A stretch of DNA of 34,580 nt from Coriobacteriaceae bacterium (GCA_902364645.1 CABJEP010000018.1:1-34580); one strand, 5' to 3'. Positions 23,484-34,047 are shown, counted from the stretch's first letter. Made by a program: numbers and translations. The notes: generated from the letters alone by a model not told the origin.

Positions 23484-25553
23484 ATGTCTTCCCAGTTGAC
23501 GGTTATTATCGCCGGTATCGTGCTGGTTGTGGCCATCGTGGTCGCGCTGGTCATCATGCGTCGCGGCGATTCCCGTTTTACCTACGATACGCAGCATGGA
23601 ACGGCCCCGCGCGCCACCGAGGGCGAGGGCAATACAGCGGCGACCGCCTTTAAGGGCCGCTTTTCCATCCTCACCGCGGGTGTGGGCGCGATGTTTGCGG
23701 CGCTCGCCGTCAAGCTGTGGGGCATGCAGATGGTCTCGTCGGACTATTACGAGAAGCAGGCTAATAGCAATCAGACTCGCACCGTTACCACTCCCGCTGT
23801 GCGCGGCCGCATCCTCGACCGCAATGGCGTGGCGCTTGTCCAGAACCGTCCCTCACTTGCTGTCGTGGCCTACCGCGACCTTGCCGAGGATGAGGTTCTG
23901 GTTCGCCATCTTGCCAACGTGCTTGGAATGCCTTACGTGGCGGTCCTTCGCAATATTCAGGACAATACAGAGGGCGCCCAGAGCCTGCATACCATCGCGA
24001 CGGACGTCCGTCGCTCCACGGTTGCCTATATCAAGGAACACGCCGGCGAGTTCCCGGGCGTCAAGATTGCCGAGCGTACCGAGCGCCAGTATCCATATGG
24101 CGAGACGGCATGCCATATCTTGGGCTATACCGGCACCATCACCTCCGAGCAGCTCGAGGCTCAGAATAAGAAAACCTCTGGCGATGATGATGCTTCTGCT
24201 GGCAAGATTACGTACCAGTCGGGCGATATCGTGGGCCAGGCGGGCGTTGAGAGCTACTACGAAAATCTGCTGCAGGGTATTCGTGGCGAGCAGACCGTCA
24301 AGGTCGATGCCTCAGGCAATGTGACCGGTCAGGCCGGCGCCGTGCCCGCGAAGGCCGGCTCCGACATTAAGCTCACGCTCGACCTTAAGATCCAACAGGC
24401 CTGCGAGACGGCACTGGCGAGCGCTATCGAGCTTGCCAAGACCACTGGCTACAGCAATGCCGGTAACGGCGCTGTGGTGTGTCTCGATCCCAACAATGGG
24501 GAGATCCTGGGCATGGCGAGCGAGCCCAAGTTCGATCCGTCTGTCTTTATCGGCGGCGTCTCAAATGACGTGTGGACCGAGCTCAATGATGACAAGGGTT
24601 CGCACCCGCTGCTCAACCGCGCCATTAGCGGACAGTACATGTCGGCCTCGACCATCAAGCCGCTCTCGGCGCTGGCCGGTCTTGAGTTTGGAACCTACAC
24701 TTCAACGCAGACAACCAACTGCACGGGCTATTGGACGGGCCTGGGCAAGGCTTGGGGCAAGCGCTGCTGGTTGACGTCTGGCCACGGCACCATGACGCTG
24801 CAGTCGGGTATCGCCAACTCGTGCGACCCCGTCTTCTACGACATGGGCAAGGCGTTCTTTTATGACGAGCAACATCCCGAGGGCCTGCAGGAGGTCTTTC
24901 GTCGCTGGGGTCTAGGCAAGACCTGCGGTATCGATCTGCCGAGTGAGGGCGCGGGCCGTATTCCCGATGCCGAGTGGAAAGAGTCGTACTTCACCGACGC
25001 CTCTGCCGAGGACCGCAAGTGGAATGCCGGCGATATGACCAATATTGCCATCGGCCAGGGCGACATCCTGGTGACGCCCCTGCAGATGGCGTGCGCCTAT
25101 ATGGGTCTTGCCAACGGCGGCAAACAGTACGTGCCTCACGTGTTTTTGTCTGCCGTGTCGCGCGATGGCGACGGCGATGCCTATAAGTACAACGGCAAGG
25201 GCAAGAAGAAGCGCCTGGAGGCCAAGATCAACAGCGATTCGGATTTGGCTCTTGTTCGCAACGGCATGCACGACGTGATTTACACGGCATCGACGTCCCT
25301 GGCGGCTCACTTTGGCACCCTGACGCCCCAGGTATACGGCAAGTCGGGCACGGGCGAGAAAAGCGGCGAGGACGAATACGCGTGGTTCTGCGCCTATGCA
25401 CCGGCCGATGATCCCAAGTATGTCATCGCTACTGTCCTGGAGCAGGGCGGCGGCGGCTCAGATACCGCGATGCATGTCGTGCGCGACGTGCTCGGTGTGA
25501 TTTATGACGAGCCCGATACCTCTTCGGCCTCGGGCGATTCTTCGGTTCGATAG
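23484..25553 (+). CDS. mrdA: Penicillin-binding protein 2 (elongation transpeptidase, class B)
   Basis: Cross-links peptidoglycan during lateral wall growth; beta-lactam target. The 689 residues begin with a helix (LTVIIAGIVLVVAIVVALVI), a Thr/Gly-rich loop and a second hydrophobic segment (residues 60-80), so the topology is longer at the N-terminus than E. coli PBP2. A dimerisation domain (RGRILDRNGVALVQNRPSL) precedes the transpeptidase domain. Catalytic motifs are S389-T-I-K, S-C-D in IANSCDPVFY (the SxD form typical of PBP2), and KSGTG. The IAIGQGDILVTPLQM segment is also present. GGGGAGG lies six bases before the ATG. It is followed after 9 bases by rodA, its glycosyltransferase partner. 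Confidence 0.95.
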   Translation: MSSQLTVIIAGIVLVVAIVVALVIMRRGDSRFTYDTQHGTAPRATEGEGNTAATAFKGRFSILTAGVGAMFAALAVKLWGMQMVSSDYYEKQANSNQTRTVTTPAVRGRILDRNGVALVQNRPSLAVVAYRDLAEDEVLVRHLANVLGMPYVAVLRNIQDNTEGAQSLHTIATDVRRSTVAYIKEHAGEFPGVKIAERTERQYPYGETACHILGYTGTITSEQLEAQNKKTSGDDDASAGKITYQSGDIVGQAGVESYYENLLQGIRGEQTVKVDASGNVTGQAGAVPAKAGSDIKLTLDLKIQQACETALASAIELAKTTGYSNAGNGAVVCLDPNNGEILGMASEPKFDPSVFIGGVSNDVWTELNDDKGSHPLLNRAISGQYMSASTIKPLSALAGLEFGTYTSTQTTNCTGYWTGLGKAWGKRCWLTSGHGTMTLQSGIANSCDPVFYDMGKAFFYDEQHPEGLQEVFRRWGLGKTCGIDLPSEGAGRIPDAEWKESYFTDASAEDRKWNAGDMTNIAIGQGDILVTPLQMACAYMGLANGGKQYVPHVFLSAVSRDGDGDAYKYNGKGKKKRLEAKINSDSDLALVRNGMHDVIYTASTSLAAHFGTLTPQVYGKSGTGEKSGEDEYAWFCAYAPADDPKYVIATVLEQGGGGSDTAMHVVRDVLGVIYDEPDTSSASGDSSVR

Positions 25554-25562
25554 GAGGTTGCG

Positions 25563-26789
25563 ATGGATTTTTCTCCGGCGGATCTGTTCCGTTCAACCAA
25601 GACCGGCTCTCGCAGCAGCCTGGACCGCGTCAACAAGCAACTTTCGGCCTCGCGCGGCACGTTTCGCCAAAAGGTGCATATCGGTGTGCTCGTGGCTACT
25701 GTGGCGCTCGTCGCCTACGGTGCCATCATTATCTGGTCGGCTTCGCAGTTTAAGGCCGATGCTTCGTTCTCACGCCATCTGCTGGGAATTGGTATCGGAG
25801 CGGTGCTGGCGGTGCTCGTCTGGCGAACCGACCTGCGCGGTATTTCCAATTTCTCGACGGCGTTGCTCGTCATCGACCTGATCGTGATCTTCTCGCCCAA
25901 GATTCCGGGTCTGTCCTATACGGGCGGTCTGGGCATGACGGGTTGGATCAAGATTCCCGGTATCGGCTTGACATTCCAGCCGGTTGAGCTTGCCAAGCTC
26001 ATCACCATCTTCTTTATTGCTACGCTTGGCTCGCAGTATAACGGTCGCATCGATACCGTTCGCGACTACGTCAAGCTCTGCGGCATGCTGTCCATTCCGT
26101 TTTTGGCCGTCGTTGCCATGGGTGACCTGGGCTCGGGCCTGGTCGTGCTGGTTTCGGGCGCCATCGTCATCTGCATGAGCGGTGCACGCCGCGAATGGGT
26201 GCTGTCGACCCTGGCCCTGCTCGTGGGCCTGGTGGCCCTCGTCCTGGCGCTTGATTCGGTCTTTGATTCGTTGCTCGGCCACGATGTGCTCATCAAGCAG
26301 TATCAGATGAACCGTCTGACGGTCTTTATCGACCCCGATAATGCCGATTTGGACGATGCCTACAACCTGCAGCAGTCGCTTATCGCCGTTGGCTCGGGCG
26401 GCTTCTTTGGTAAGGGCCTGGGGCATGCGACGCAGTCGGCCGGCGGCTTTCTGCCTGAGTTCCACACCGACTTCGTCTTCGCCTTCCTGTCCGAGACCTT
26501 TGGCTTTTGCGGTTCCTTTTTGCTCCTATGCCTCTACGTGCTGCTGATCTTTTCGACGATTCGCGTCGCCTTTAAGTGTGAGTCGCTGTTCTTGCGCCTA
26601 TCGTGTGTGGGCATCGTTGGCATGTGGGCGTTCCAGACCTTCGAAAACATCGGCATGTGCATTGGCATGATGCCGATTACCGGTATTCCGCTACCGTTTA
26701 TTAGCTTCGGTTCGTCTTCGATGATGATTCAGCTGCTGACGGTGGGTATCGTACAATCCATATGGCGGCATCGTTCGGGCGCCGCGTAA
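25563..26789 (+). CDS. rodA: SEDS peptidoglycan glycosyltransferase RodA/FtsW family
   Basis: Polymerises lipid II into glycan strands with PBP2. The 408 residues have about ten hydrophobic helices after a polar N-terminus of some 45 residues. Family marks are FQPVELAKL, GDLGSGLVVL, a large extracellular loop containing NRLTVFIDP and YNLQQSLIAVGSGGFFGKG, and the C-terminal PFISFGSSSMM. The position after PBP2 in an mre cluster supports RodA rather than FtsW. AGGAGG overlaps the PBP2 stop, so the two are co-translated. Confidence 0.95.
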   Translation: MDFSPADLFRSTKTGSRSSLDRVNKQLSASRGTFRQKVHIGVLVATVALVAYGAIIIWSASQFKADASFSRHLLGIGIGAVLAVLVWRTDLRGISNFSTALLVIDLIVIFSPKIPGLSYTGGLGMTGWIKIPGIGLTFQPVELAKLITIFFIATLGSQYNGRIDTVRDYVKLCGMLSIPFLAVVAMGDLGSGLVVLVSGAIVICMSGARREWVLSTLALLVGLVALVLALDSVFDSLLGHDVLIKQYQMNRLTVFIDPDNADLDDAYNLQQSLIAVGSGGFFGKGLGHATQSAGGFLPEFHTDFVFAFLSETFGFCGSFLLLCLYVLLIFSTIRVAFKCESLFLRLSCVGIVGMWAFQTFENIGMCIGMMPITGIPLPFISFGSSSMMIQLLTVGIVQSIWRHRSGAA

Positions 26790-26807
26790 CCGCTGGAGGG
26801 GTTTGCT

Positions 26808-27737
26808 ATGAAAATTCCCGTAGATAAGCTGACCCGCGCTTTTAAGATGGGCGCGTCCGTTAAGAAGGATTCCGATACGCCGGTGCGCGTCTCGGTCTAT
26901 TTGGATTCGTCCGCCTCGCGCTTTCTGGCCGAGACGGTGCGTGACGCCTTTGTGCCGCAGACGACCTCGGGCATTGTGCGCGTCGAGCGTCTGGGGGAGG
27001 AGCGAATTGCTCCAAAGACCGATACCGATGTGGTACTGGTGCTCTCGTGCGGTTCCGACCGCTTGGAGAGTGCCGTGCAGGAGCTCGTGATCGCCGGCGC
27101 GCCCGTGTGCGTGCTTGCCGAGTCAGCTGTGGAGGTGCCGTTTATCGAGGAGTCCACGCCCATGCTCGGCGTGGTAGCGGCAACCGATAAGACGTATCTG
27201 CTCGAGACGCTTGCCCGCTGGATTCTCGATCGCACCGAAAAGGAAACGGCTTTTGCGGCGAACTTTGCCTTCATGCGCATCGCGGCGGCCAATCGTATCA
27301 TCACCTCGTGCGCGCTCACTAATATGGCGACCGGTGCGCTGGTGTTTTTGCCGGGCGCCGATTATCCCGTTATGGCGCTGGCGCAGGTGGGCATGCTCTT
27401 TGAGCTCGCTGCCGTCTTTGGACGCGGCATTAAGCCTGAGCGCGGCTACGAGGTCGCGGGCGTGCTTGTCGGCGGTCTTGTGATCCGCGCGGTCACCCGC
27501 GCGCTCGTCAAGCAGACGCCGCATATTGGGTTTGCCGTCAAGGCGCTCACTGCTGCCGCGGGCACCTATGGCATGGGCCGTGCGCTCGTTTCGCTCTACG
27601 AGCGCGATGTCGACTACAGCCGTGCCAACGAGGTGGTCACTGCCACGTTCTCCCGCGTTCGCGATCTGGTGACCACGGTCGCGGGCGCTACCCGTCCTAT
27701 GGCGTCCTACCAAGACGCGTCCGATCTCGCTGCTTAG
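26808..27737 (+). CDS. Unrecognised two-domain protein downstream of rodA (DUF697-like C-terminus possible)
   Basis: Function unknown. 309 residues in two parts. Residues 1-140 are soluble and alternate beta and alpha, with VRVSVYLDSSASRFLAETV at the start and a VVLVLSCGSDRLES segment, like a Rossmann-type receptor half. Residues 145-300 are Ala/Gly-rich and partly hydrophobic, beginning FAFMRIAAANRIITSCALTN, with MALAQVGMLFELAAVFGRG and a VAGVLVGGLVIRAVTRALV helix. This recalls the DUF697/YcjF type of membrane-associated helical domain (weak resemblance by eye). There are no Walker motifs. The ATG has GGAGG seven to eight bases upstream and lies 18 bases after rodA; the radical-SAM gene starts 10 bases after its stop. 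The operon position links it to wall growth or to the radical-SAM genes. Confidence 0.7.
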   Translation: MKIPVDKLTRAFKMGASVKKDSDTPVRVSVYLDSSASRFLAETVRDAFVPQTTSGIVRVERLGEERIAPKTDTDVVLVLSCGSDRLESAVQELVIAGAPVCVLAESAVEVPFIEESTPMLGVVAATDKTYLLETLARWILDRTEKETAFAANFAFMRIAAANRIITSCALTNMATGALVFLPGADYPVMALAQVGMLFELAAVFGRGIKPERGYEVAGVLVGGLVIRAVTRALVKQTPHIGFAVKALTAAAGTYGMGRALVSLYERDVDYSRANEVVTATFSRVRDLVTTVAGATRPMASYQDASDLAA

Positions 27738-27747
27738 GGGTTTTCCG

Positions 27748-29625
27748 TTGCGCGTTCCGTATCAAGACTGTTTTCATTTAATTGAGCCGCTGCTCGCCAA
27801 GGTCGAAAAGCCGAGTCGCTATATCGATCACGAGTGGGGCACGCTTTCCAAGGCCGATGCCGACTACCGTTGCTGCCTGATCTACCCGGATGTGTACGAG
27901 GTTGGTCTGCCCAACCAGGGTATCGCCATCCTCTACAACATCCTTAACCAGGCCGAGGGCATCTCCTGCGAGCGTGGCTATGTGCCGTGGCCCGATATGG
28001 GTGACGCTATGCGCGAGGCAGGCATTCCGCTGCTCTCGCTCGAGGGTGCAGCGCCGGTCGCTTCGTTTGATATCGTCGGCCTGCATGTGCCGCACGAGAT
28101 GGCGGTGACGAACTTCCTTGAGGCACTCGATCTCGCTGGCATTCCGCTGTTAGCGGCCGACCGAGGTGAAGACGACCCCATCATCATCGCCGGCGGCCCC
28201 TCGGTGTACAACCCCGAGCCGTACGCGGCCTTCTTCGATGCCATCCTCATCGGCGAGGGCGAGGAATCGCTGCTCGAGACCTGCCAGCTGCATCGCCGCC
28301 TGCGCGACGAAGGAGTCCCGCGCGCGCAGATTGTTGAGCAGCTTGCATCCATTGCCGGCAACTACGTGCCGTCGCTCTATGAGGTTCGTCACGACGAGCC
28401 CTGCTCGCCGCACGGCTACACCGTGCCGCGCGAGGGCAAGGATGCGCCGACCGTGGTCTACAAACGCGTCGTCGAGGATTTCGGCGCCACGAATCCGCTG
28501 TCGCAGTCGTGCGTGCCCTATGCGCAGCTGGTTCACGACCGCCTGTCTATCGAGATTCTGCGCGGCTGCGCTCGCGGCTGTCGTTTTTGCCAGGCCGGCA
28601 TGACGTATCGCCCGGTGCGTGAGCGTTCGGCCGACCAGATCGTCTCGTCGGTGATTCAGGGTCTGGAAAAGACCGGCTATGACGAGGTGTCGCTGACCTC
28701 GCTCTCCACGACCGACCACTCCTGCATTCGTGACGTGCTTGACAGGCTCAACCGTCGCCTGGAAGATACGGGTATTCGCGTGTCTATTCCGTCGCAGCGC
28801 TTGGATTCGTTTGGCGTGGATATGGCCGAGTCGGTCGCCGGCGAAAAGAAGGGCGGCCTGACGTTCGCGCCCGAGGCCGGCAGCCAGCGCATGCGCGACA
28901 TCATTAACAAGAACGTGACCGAGGAGGACCTGGACCGTGCGGCCAAGGCGGCCTTCGAGGCCGGCTGGAACCGCATGAAGCTCTACTTTATGATGGGCCT
29001 TCCCGGCGAGCGCGACGAGGACATCGTGGCCATCGCCAATCTGGCCGATCACGTGCTGGAGCTCGGTCGTTCCGTGGTGCCCAAGGCTCGTCGCGGCTCG
29101 ATCTCGGTGTCCATCTCGGTTTCGGTCTTTATCCCCAAGGCTGCCACGCCGTTCCAGTGGTGCCCACAGCTCGACTACGACGACGTCAAGCGTCGCCAGA
29201 AGCTGCTTATCACGAGCGTTCGCAACCGTGCCGTCCGCGTGCATTACCACGATGCCGAGACCTCGCTCATCGAGGCCGCTCTGTCCCGCGCCGGTCGTGA
29301 CATGACGCCCGTCATCATCGATGCTTGGCGCGCGGGCTCTCGCTTTGACGCCTGGGTAGAGCATTTCTCGCTCGATAACTGGAAGGAGGCTGCTGCCAAA
29401 AACGGCATCGACCTCAATGAGCTCGTGCACCTGCCCTACGAGTTGGACTGGCGCCTGCCGTGGGAGCACGTGAGCCCCGGCTGCACGCGCGGCTTCCTCG
29501 AGCGCGAGTACCGTCGCTCGCTCGAGGGTGTCACGACTCCCGACTGCACCCGCACGTCGTGCACCGGCTGCGGAATCTGCCCCACGCTCCACGCCAAGAA
29601 TGTATTGATGGGTGATCGCGCATGA
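27748..29625 (+). CDS. B12-binding-type radical SAM protein (TIGR03960 family)
   Basis: Probably an RNA- or protein-modifying radical SAM enzyme; the substrate is unknown for the family. 625 residues. An N-terminal domain of about 240 residues has the layout of a B12-binding-like fold (YPDVYEVGLPNQGIAILYN, VPHEMAVTNFLEALDLAG, IIIAGGPSVYNPEPYAAFFD, IGEGEE). The radical SAM core has C274-x3-C278-x2-C281 in RGCARGCRFCQAG and continues through SLTSLSTTDHSC and GLTFAPEAGSQRMRD. A C-terminal Cys cluster (CTRTSCTGCGICP) may bind a second cluster or metal. The start is TTG 27748 with TTAGGGG seven bases upstream. The stop overlaps the next gene by ATGA. The family usually sits near ribosomal protein and RNase G genes. 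Confidence 0.9.
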   Translation: MRVPYQDCFHLIEPLLAKVEKPSRYIDHEWGTLSKADADYRCCLIYPDVYEVGLPNQGIAILYNILNQAEGISCERGYVPWPDMGDAMREAGIPLLSLEGAAPVASFDIVGLHVPHEMAVTNFLEALDLAGIPLLAADRGEDDPIIIAGGPSVYNPEPYAAFFDAILIGEGEESLLETCQLHRRLRDEGVPRAQIVEQLASIAGNYVPSLYEVRHDEPCSPHGYTVPREGKDAPTVVYKRVVEDFGATNPLSQSCVPYAQLVHDRLSIEILRGCARGCRFCQAGMTYRPVRERSADQIVSSVIQGLEKTGYDEVSLTSLSTTDHSCIRDVLDRLNRRLEDTGIRVSIPSQRLDSFGVDMAESVAGEKKGGLTFAPEAGSQRMRDIINKNVTEEDLDRAAKAAFEAGWNRMKLYFMMGLPGERDEDIVAIANLADHVLELGRSVVPKARRGSISVSISVSVFIPKAATPFQWCPQLDYDDVKRRQKLLITSVRNRAVRVHYHDAETSLIEAALSRAGRDMTPVIIDAWRAGSRFDAWVEHFSLDNWKEAAAKNGIDLNELVHLPYELDWRLPWEHVSPGCTRGFLEREYRRSLEGVTTPDCTRTSCTGCGICPTLHAKNVLMGDRA

Positions 29626-30434
29626 GTGAGCGCCTGACCGAAAACCCCACGCTCTTTAGACTTCGTGTTCGCTATGGCAAGCGCGATCGCCTTAAGTACC
29701 TGGGCCATCTCGAAGTAATCCATACCATTGAGCGCATCGTGCGCCGTGCGGGACTTCCCTATGCCGTCACGCAGGGCTTCTCTCCGCACATGCGCGTGGG
29801 CTTCTCTTCGGCGTTACCGGTGGGTACGTCGTCGACCTGCGAGTGGTATGACCTGTTTATGACCGAGTTCGTGGCGCTCGACGAGGCGTTTGGGCGCCTG
29901 GCTGCGGCGTCTCCGGCCGATCTGGCGCCCATCGAGGCGGCGTATATCGACGTGCGCACGCCGGCGTTGACGGCGCAACTCACGCGTCTGTCGTATCGCA
30001 TCGACCTGCACTTGGATCCCGAGGCGCCCGTAAGCGCCGACGAGGTGCGTCGTGCGATCGACACGCTGCGCGCGGACCATGGCATCGACTACGCGCGCGG
30101 CAAAAAGAGCAAGCGACTTGATCTGGACCATACGCTCGTTGGCTATGAGCTCACGGCGGGGGAGTGTGAGGACCATCTGGTGCTCATGCTCGACACCCAT
30201 GCCGACAACGAGGGCTCCATGCGTCCGGAAATTTTGCTTTCTGCTGCTGATGTTTTGTTGCAGGGCTTGACCCCGGGCGTGGATGCACCTATTGTTTCCA
30301 CCGGTATGCAAGACCTCGTGACCATCTGCTCCTACGATGTCGAGCGTCAGAATCAAGCATGCGAGGACGACGAGGGCCGACTCGTCAGCCCCATACCTGT
30401 GCGAACTTGTGGATTTGCTCCACATACTCGTTGA
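29622..30434 (+). CDS. Radical SAM-linked protein (TIGR03936 / DUF2344)
   Basis: Partner of the radical-SAM protein; function unknown. The 270 residues open with RLRVRYGKRDRLKYLGHLEV and PYAVTQGFSPHMRVGFSSAL, the pattern typical of DUF2344, and continue with an alpha/beta domain. The last 60 residues are poorly conserved-looking. The ATG overlaps the upstream stop (ATGA), so translation is coupled and a physical complex is likely (inference). A promoter for rplU overlaps its last bases. In many relatives an RNase E/G gene follows here; it is absent. Confidence 0.88.
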   Translation: MSERLTENPTLFRLRVRYGKRDRLKYLGHLEVIHTIERIVRRAGLPYAVTQGFSPHMRVGFSSALPVGTSSTCEWYDLFMTEFVALDEAFGRLAAASPADLAPIEAAYIDVRTPALTAQLTRLSYRIDLHLDPEAPVSADEVRRAIDTLRADHGIDYARGKKSKRLDLDHTLVGYELTAGECEDHLVLMLDTHADNEGSMRPEILLSAADVLLQGLTPGVDAPIVSTGMQDLVTICSYDVERQNQACEDDEGRLVSPIPVRTCGFAPHTR

Positions 30435-30459
30435 CGGGGGTATTTTCGCCTGCTACTAT
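30431..30459 (+). promoter_or_regulatory. Promoter of rplU-rpmA
   Basis: TTGACG (30431-30436) and TACTAT (30454-30459) are spaced by exactly 17 bp. The -35 overlaps the stop codon of the DUF2344 gene. The predicted leader to rplU is about 36 bases. Confidence 0.75.
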
Positions 30460-30501
30460 ATTCGGCTGTTGCACTAACTGATGCATGAAGGGCAAGTAAA
30501 C

Positions 30502-30876
30502 ATGTACGCAATCGTTAACACGGGCGGCAAGCAGTACAAGGTCGCCACCGACGATGTCATCACCGTCGAGAAGATCGAGGGCAATGAGGGCGACAAGGTC
30601 ACCCTGCCGGTCATCTTCCTCAACGATGGTAAGAAGATCGTCACCGATCCCGACAAGCTGGCCAAGGCCAAGGTTACCGCTCAGATCGTTGAGCAGTTCA
30701 AGGGCGAGAAGCAGCTGGTCTTCAAGTTCCACAAGCGTAAGCGCTATCGTCGTCTGAAGGGTCACCGTCAGCAGCTCACCAAGCTGAAGATCGTGAAGGT
30801 CCAGGCTACGTCCCGCGCCAAGAAGGCTGTCAAGGCAGAGGCCGAGGCTGTTGCCGAGGCTCCCGTCGCCGAGTAG
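30502..30876 (+). CDS. rplU: 50S ribosomal protein L21
   Basis: Binds 23S rRNA in the large subunit. The 124 residues start MYAIVNTGGKQYKV, the universal L21 opening, with FHKRKRYRRLKGHRQQLT (rRNA-binding) and a Lys/Ala/Glu-rich tail of about 20 residues beyond the usual 103. The in-frame ATG at 30481 is rejected, because the family begins at MYAIV and AAGGG (30488-30492) serves ATG 30502. It is co-transcribed with rpmA, 33 bases downstream. Confidence 0.97.
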   Translation: MYAIVNTGGKQYKVATDDVITVEKIEGNEGDKVTLPVIFLNDGKKIVTDPDKLAKAKVTAQIVEQFKGEKQLVFKFHKRKRYRRLKGHRQQLTKLKIVKVQATSRAKKAVKAEAEAVAEAPVAE

Positions 30877-30909
30877 ATTACACTCGTAACGAAAGAGTAG
30901 GTATACACA

Positions 30910-31167
30910 ATGGCACACAAAAAAGGACTCGGTTCCTCCCGTAATGGCCGTGACTCCCGCGGTCAGCGCCTTGGCACGAAGCGCTATGCCGGCCAGACGG
31001 TAACCACGGGCACGATTCTCGTCCGTCAGCACGGCACGCACATCCACCCGGGTGAGAACGTTGGCCGTGGCAAGGACGACACGCTGTTCGCGCTGGTCGA
31101 CGGTACCGTTGAGTTCCACAAGGGTATCAAGCACAGGGTCAGCGTACGCCCGCTCGCGAACGCGTAA
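30910..31167 (+). CDS. rpmA: 50S ribosomal protein L27
   Basis: Large-subunit protein whose N-terminus reaches the peptidyl-transferase centre. The 85 residues start [20 protein letters not shown], the mature form with no N-terminal extension. In many Firmicutes L27 carries an extension cut by the Prp (YsxB) protease, whose gene would lie between rplU and rpmA; both the extension and the gene are absent here, which is consistent. The ATG follows AAAGAGTAGG. Confidence 0.97.
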   Translation: MAHKKGLGSSRNGRDSRGQRLGTKRYAGQTVTTGTILVRQHGTHIHPGENVGRGKDDTLFALVDGTVEFHKGIKHRVSVRPLANA

Positions 31168-31192
31168 TTTACCCTTCATAGAGCACATATGT

Positions 31193-31235
31193 GGGAGGCA
31201 CTTGAGTTTTAGGATTCAAGGGTCTCCCTCTTTTT
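31193..31235 (+). terminator. Terminator between rpmA and obg
   Basis: GGGAG (31193-31197) pairs with CTCCC (31224-31228), extended by an eight-position inner stem with one mismatch, and followed by TCTTTTTG. It ends only 16 bases before the obg start, so it can trim L21/L27 transcription while letting some through to obg. Confidence 0.75.
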
Positions 31236-31239
31236 GTAG

Positions 31240-32718
<1,479 letters not shown>

Positions 32719-32721
32719 GCC

Positions 32722-33399
32722 ATGTCGCTGCGCGGTGGAATCGGTTTGCCCGAGCTGCCCATAAAAGAGGGCAAAGAGTTTCGGCTTGGCATTATGGGCG
32801 GCACATTCGACCCGATTCATTACGGGCACCTGGTGACTGCCGAGCAGGCGCGCGAGTCGCTCGACTTGGACGCTGTGCTCTTTATGCCGGCGGGCTCTCC
32901 CGCCTTTAAGCTTGACAAGCCGGTGACGCCTGCCGAGGACCGTTATGCCATGACGGTCCTCGCCACCGCCGCGAACCCGGCCTTTTTGGCGAGCCGGTTC
33001 GAGATTGACCGTCCGGGCGTAACCTATACGGCCGATACGCTTCATGCCCTTCGCGACTTTTACCCGCCGCAGGTAAAGCTCTACTTTATTACGGGCGCCG
33101 ATGCGATTATCGATATTGTGACCTGGCATGATGCCGAACGAATTGCTGAGCTTGCTACCTTTATTGCGGCGACGCGACCGGGCTTTGATATCGATACGGC
33201 GCGTGCCCGAATCAAAGAGTCGGGGCTGCCGTTCGACGTGCGCTATATTCAGATTCCGGCGCTGGCGATCAGCTCGACGAACATTCGTAAGCGAGTTGCC
33301 CGCGGCATGAGCGTGCGCTATCTTACGAGCGAGTCTGTGCTCGGCTACATTCGCAAGCGCAGTTTGTATGTCGATCTGGGTCAAGAAGATTTTGAGTGA
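32722..33399 (+). CDS. nadD: Nicotinate-nucleotide adenylyltransferase
   Basis: Adenylates nicotinate mononucleotide in NAD synthesis. 225 residues. After a 22-residue lead comes GIMGGTFDPIHYGHL, the nucleotidyltransferase loop with the HxxH-like pair, then MPAGSPAFK, TGADAIIDIVTWHDAERI, and the C-terminal ISSTNIRKRVARG. It starts 3 bases after the obg stop. Its stop overlaps the ATG of yqeK by one base (TGATG), so they are coupled. Confidence 0.95.
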   Translation: MSLRGGIGLPELPIKEGKEFRLGIMGGTFDPIHYGHLVTAEQARESLDLDAVLFMPAGSPAFKLDKPVTPAEDRYAMTVLATAANPAFLASRFEIDRPGVTYTADTLHALRDFYPPQVKLYFITGADAIIDIVTWHDAERIAELATFIAATRPGFDIDTARARIKESGLPFDVRYIQIPALAISSTNIRKRVARGMSVRYLTSESVLGYIRKRSLYVDLGQEDFE

Positions 33400-34019
33400 T
33401 GGGGGCTACGTTGTCGGTAGAGGATCAGTTTGAGGGCGATGAGCGCGCGCTGCTCAAGCGCATTCAAGAGCTGCTCGATGTTCGCATGAAAGATAAGCGC
33501 AAGCGCTATGTGCATTCGCTGGGTGTTGCCGAGACCGCACTTCATCTGGCCGAGGTCTACGGCGTTGACCGCTTTGATGCCGCTGCCGCCGGCTTAATTC
33601 ACGACTGGGACAAGGTGCTTTCCGATGATGAGCTCGTGGCCCGCGCGCTTCACTATGGCATCAAGGTTGTCGGCTCTCCTTCCGCCGCGACGCCGCTTTT
33701 GCATGGCCCTGTTGCCGCCTATGAGCTTCCGCAGCTTTTTCCCGAGCTGTCACCGGCCGTTTTCCAGGCTGTCGACCGTCACACCGTGGGTGCCTGCGAC
33801 ATGACGCCGCTCGATATGGTGGTCTTTGTGGCAGATGCCATCGAGCCCAACCGCCACGGCGACTATGCCCATGCGCTGCGCAAGATGGTGGGGAAGTCCT
33901 CGCTCGACGAGTTGTTCTTCTCCTGTTTTGCGCAGGGTCTGGTCTATGTGATCCAGTCCGGGCGCTATCTTTATCCCACGGCTATTACGATTTACAACCA
34001 TTACGCCCAGCTGCGCTAG
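33399..34019 (+). CDS. yqeK: HD-domain hydrolase YqeK (probable Ap4A hydrolase)
   Basis: Likely a metal-dependent hydrolase of diadenosine tetraphosphate, from family knowledge. About 206 residues with HD motifs: the His of KRYVHSLGVAETA, the HD pair in GLIHDWDKVL, the later His in LLHGPVAAYEL and VDRHTVG, and VVFVADAIEPNR. ATG 33399 overlaps the nadD stop; GTG 33396 or TTG 33411 are alternatives. The order nadD-yqeK-rsfS is widely conserved. Confidence 0.92.
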   Translation: MGATLSVEDQFEGDERALLKRIQELLDVRMKDKRKRYVHSLGVAETALHLAEVYGVDRFDAAAAGLIHDWDKVLSDDELVARALHYGIKVVGSPSAATPLLHGPVAAYELPQLFPELSPAVFQAVDRHTVGACDMTPLDMVVFVADAIEPNRHGDYAHALRKMVGKSSLDELFFSCFAQGLVYVIQSGRYLYPTAITIYNHYAQLR

Positions 34020-34047
34020 CTCGGGTGTGTCTAGAAAGAGGTATTCC

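Noticed and set aside
28150..29592. 480-codon open frame on the minus strand over the radical-SAM gene
   Set aside because: Antisense shadow; the plus strand carries the CxxxCxxC motif and all conserved segments.
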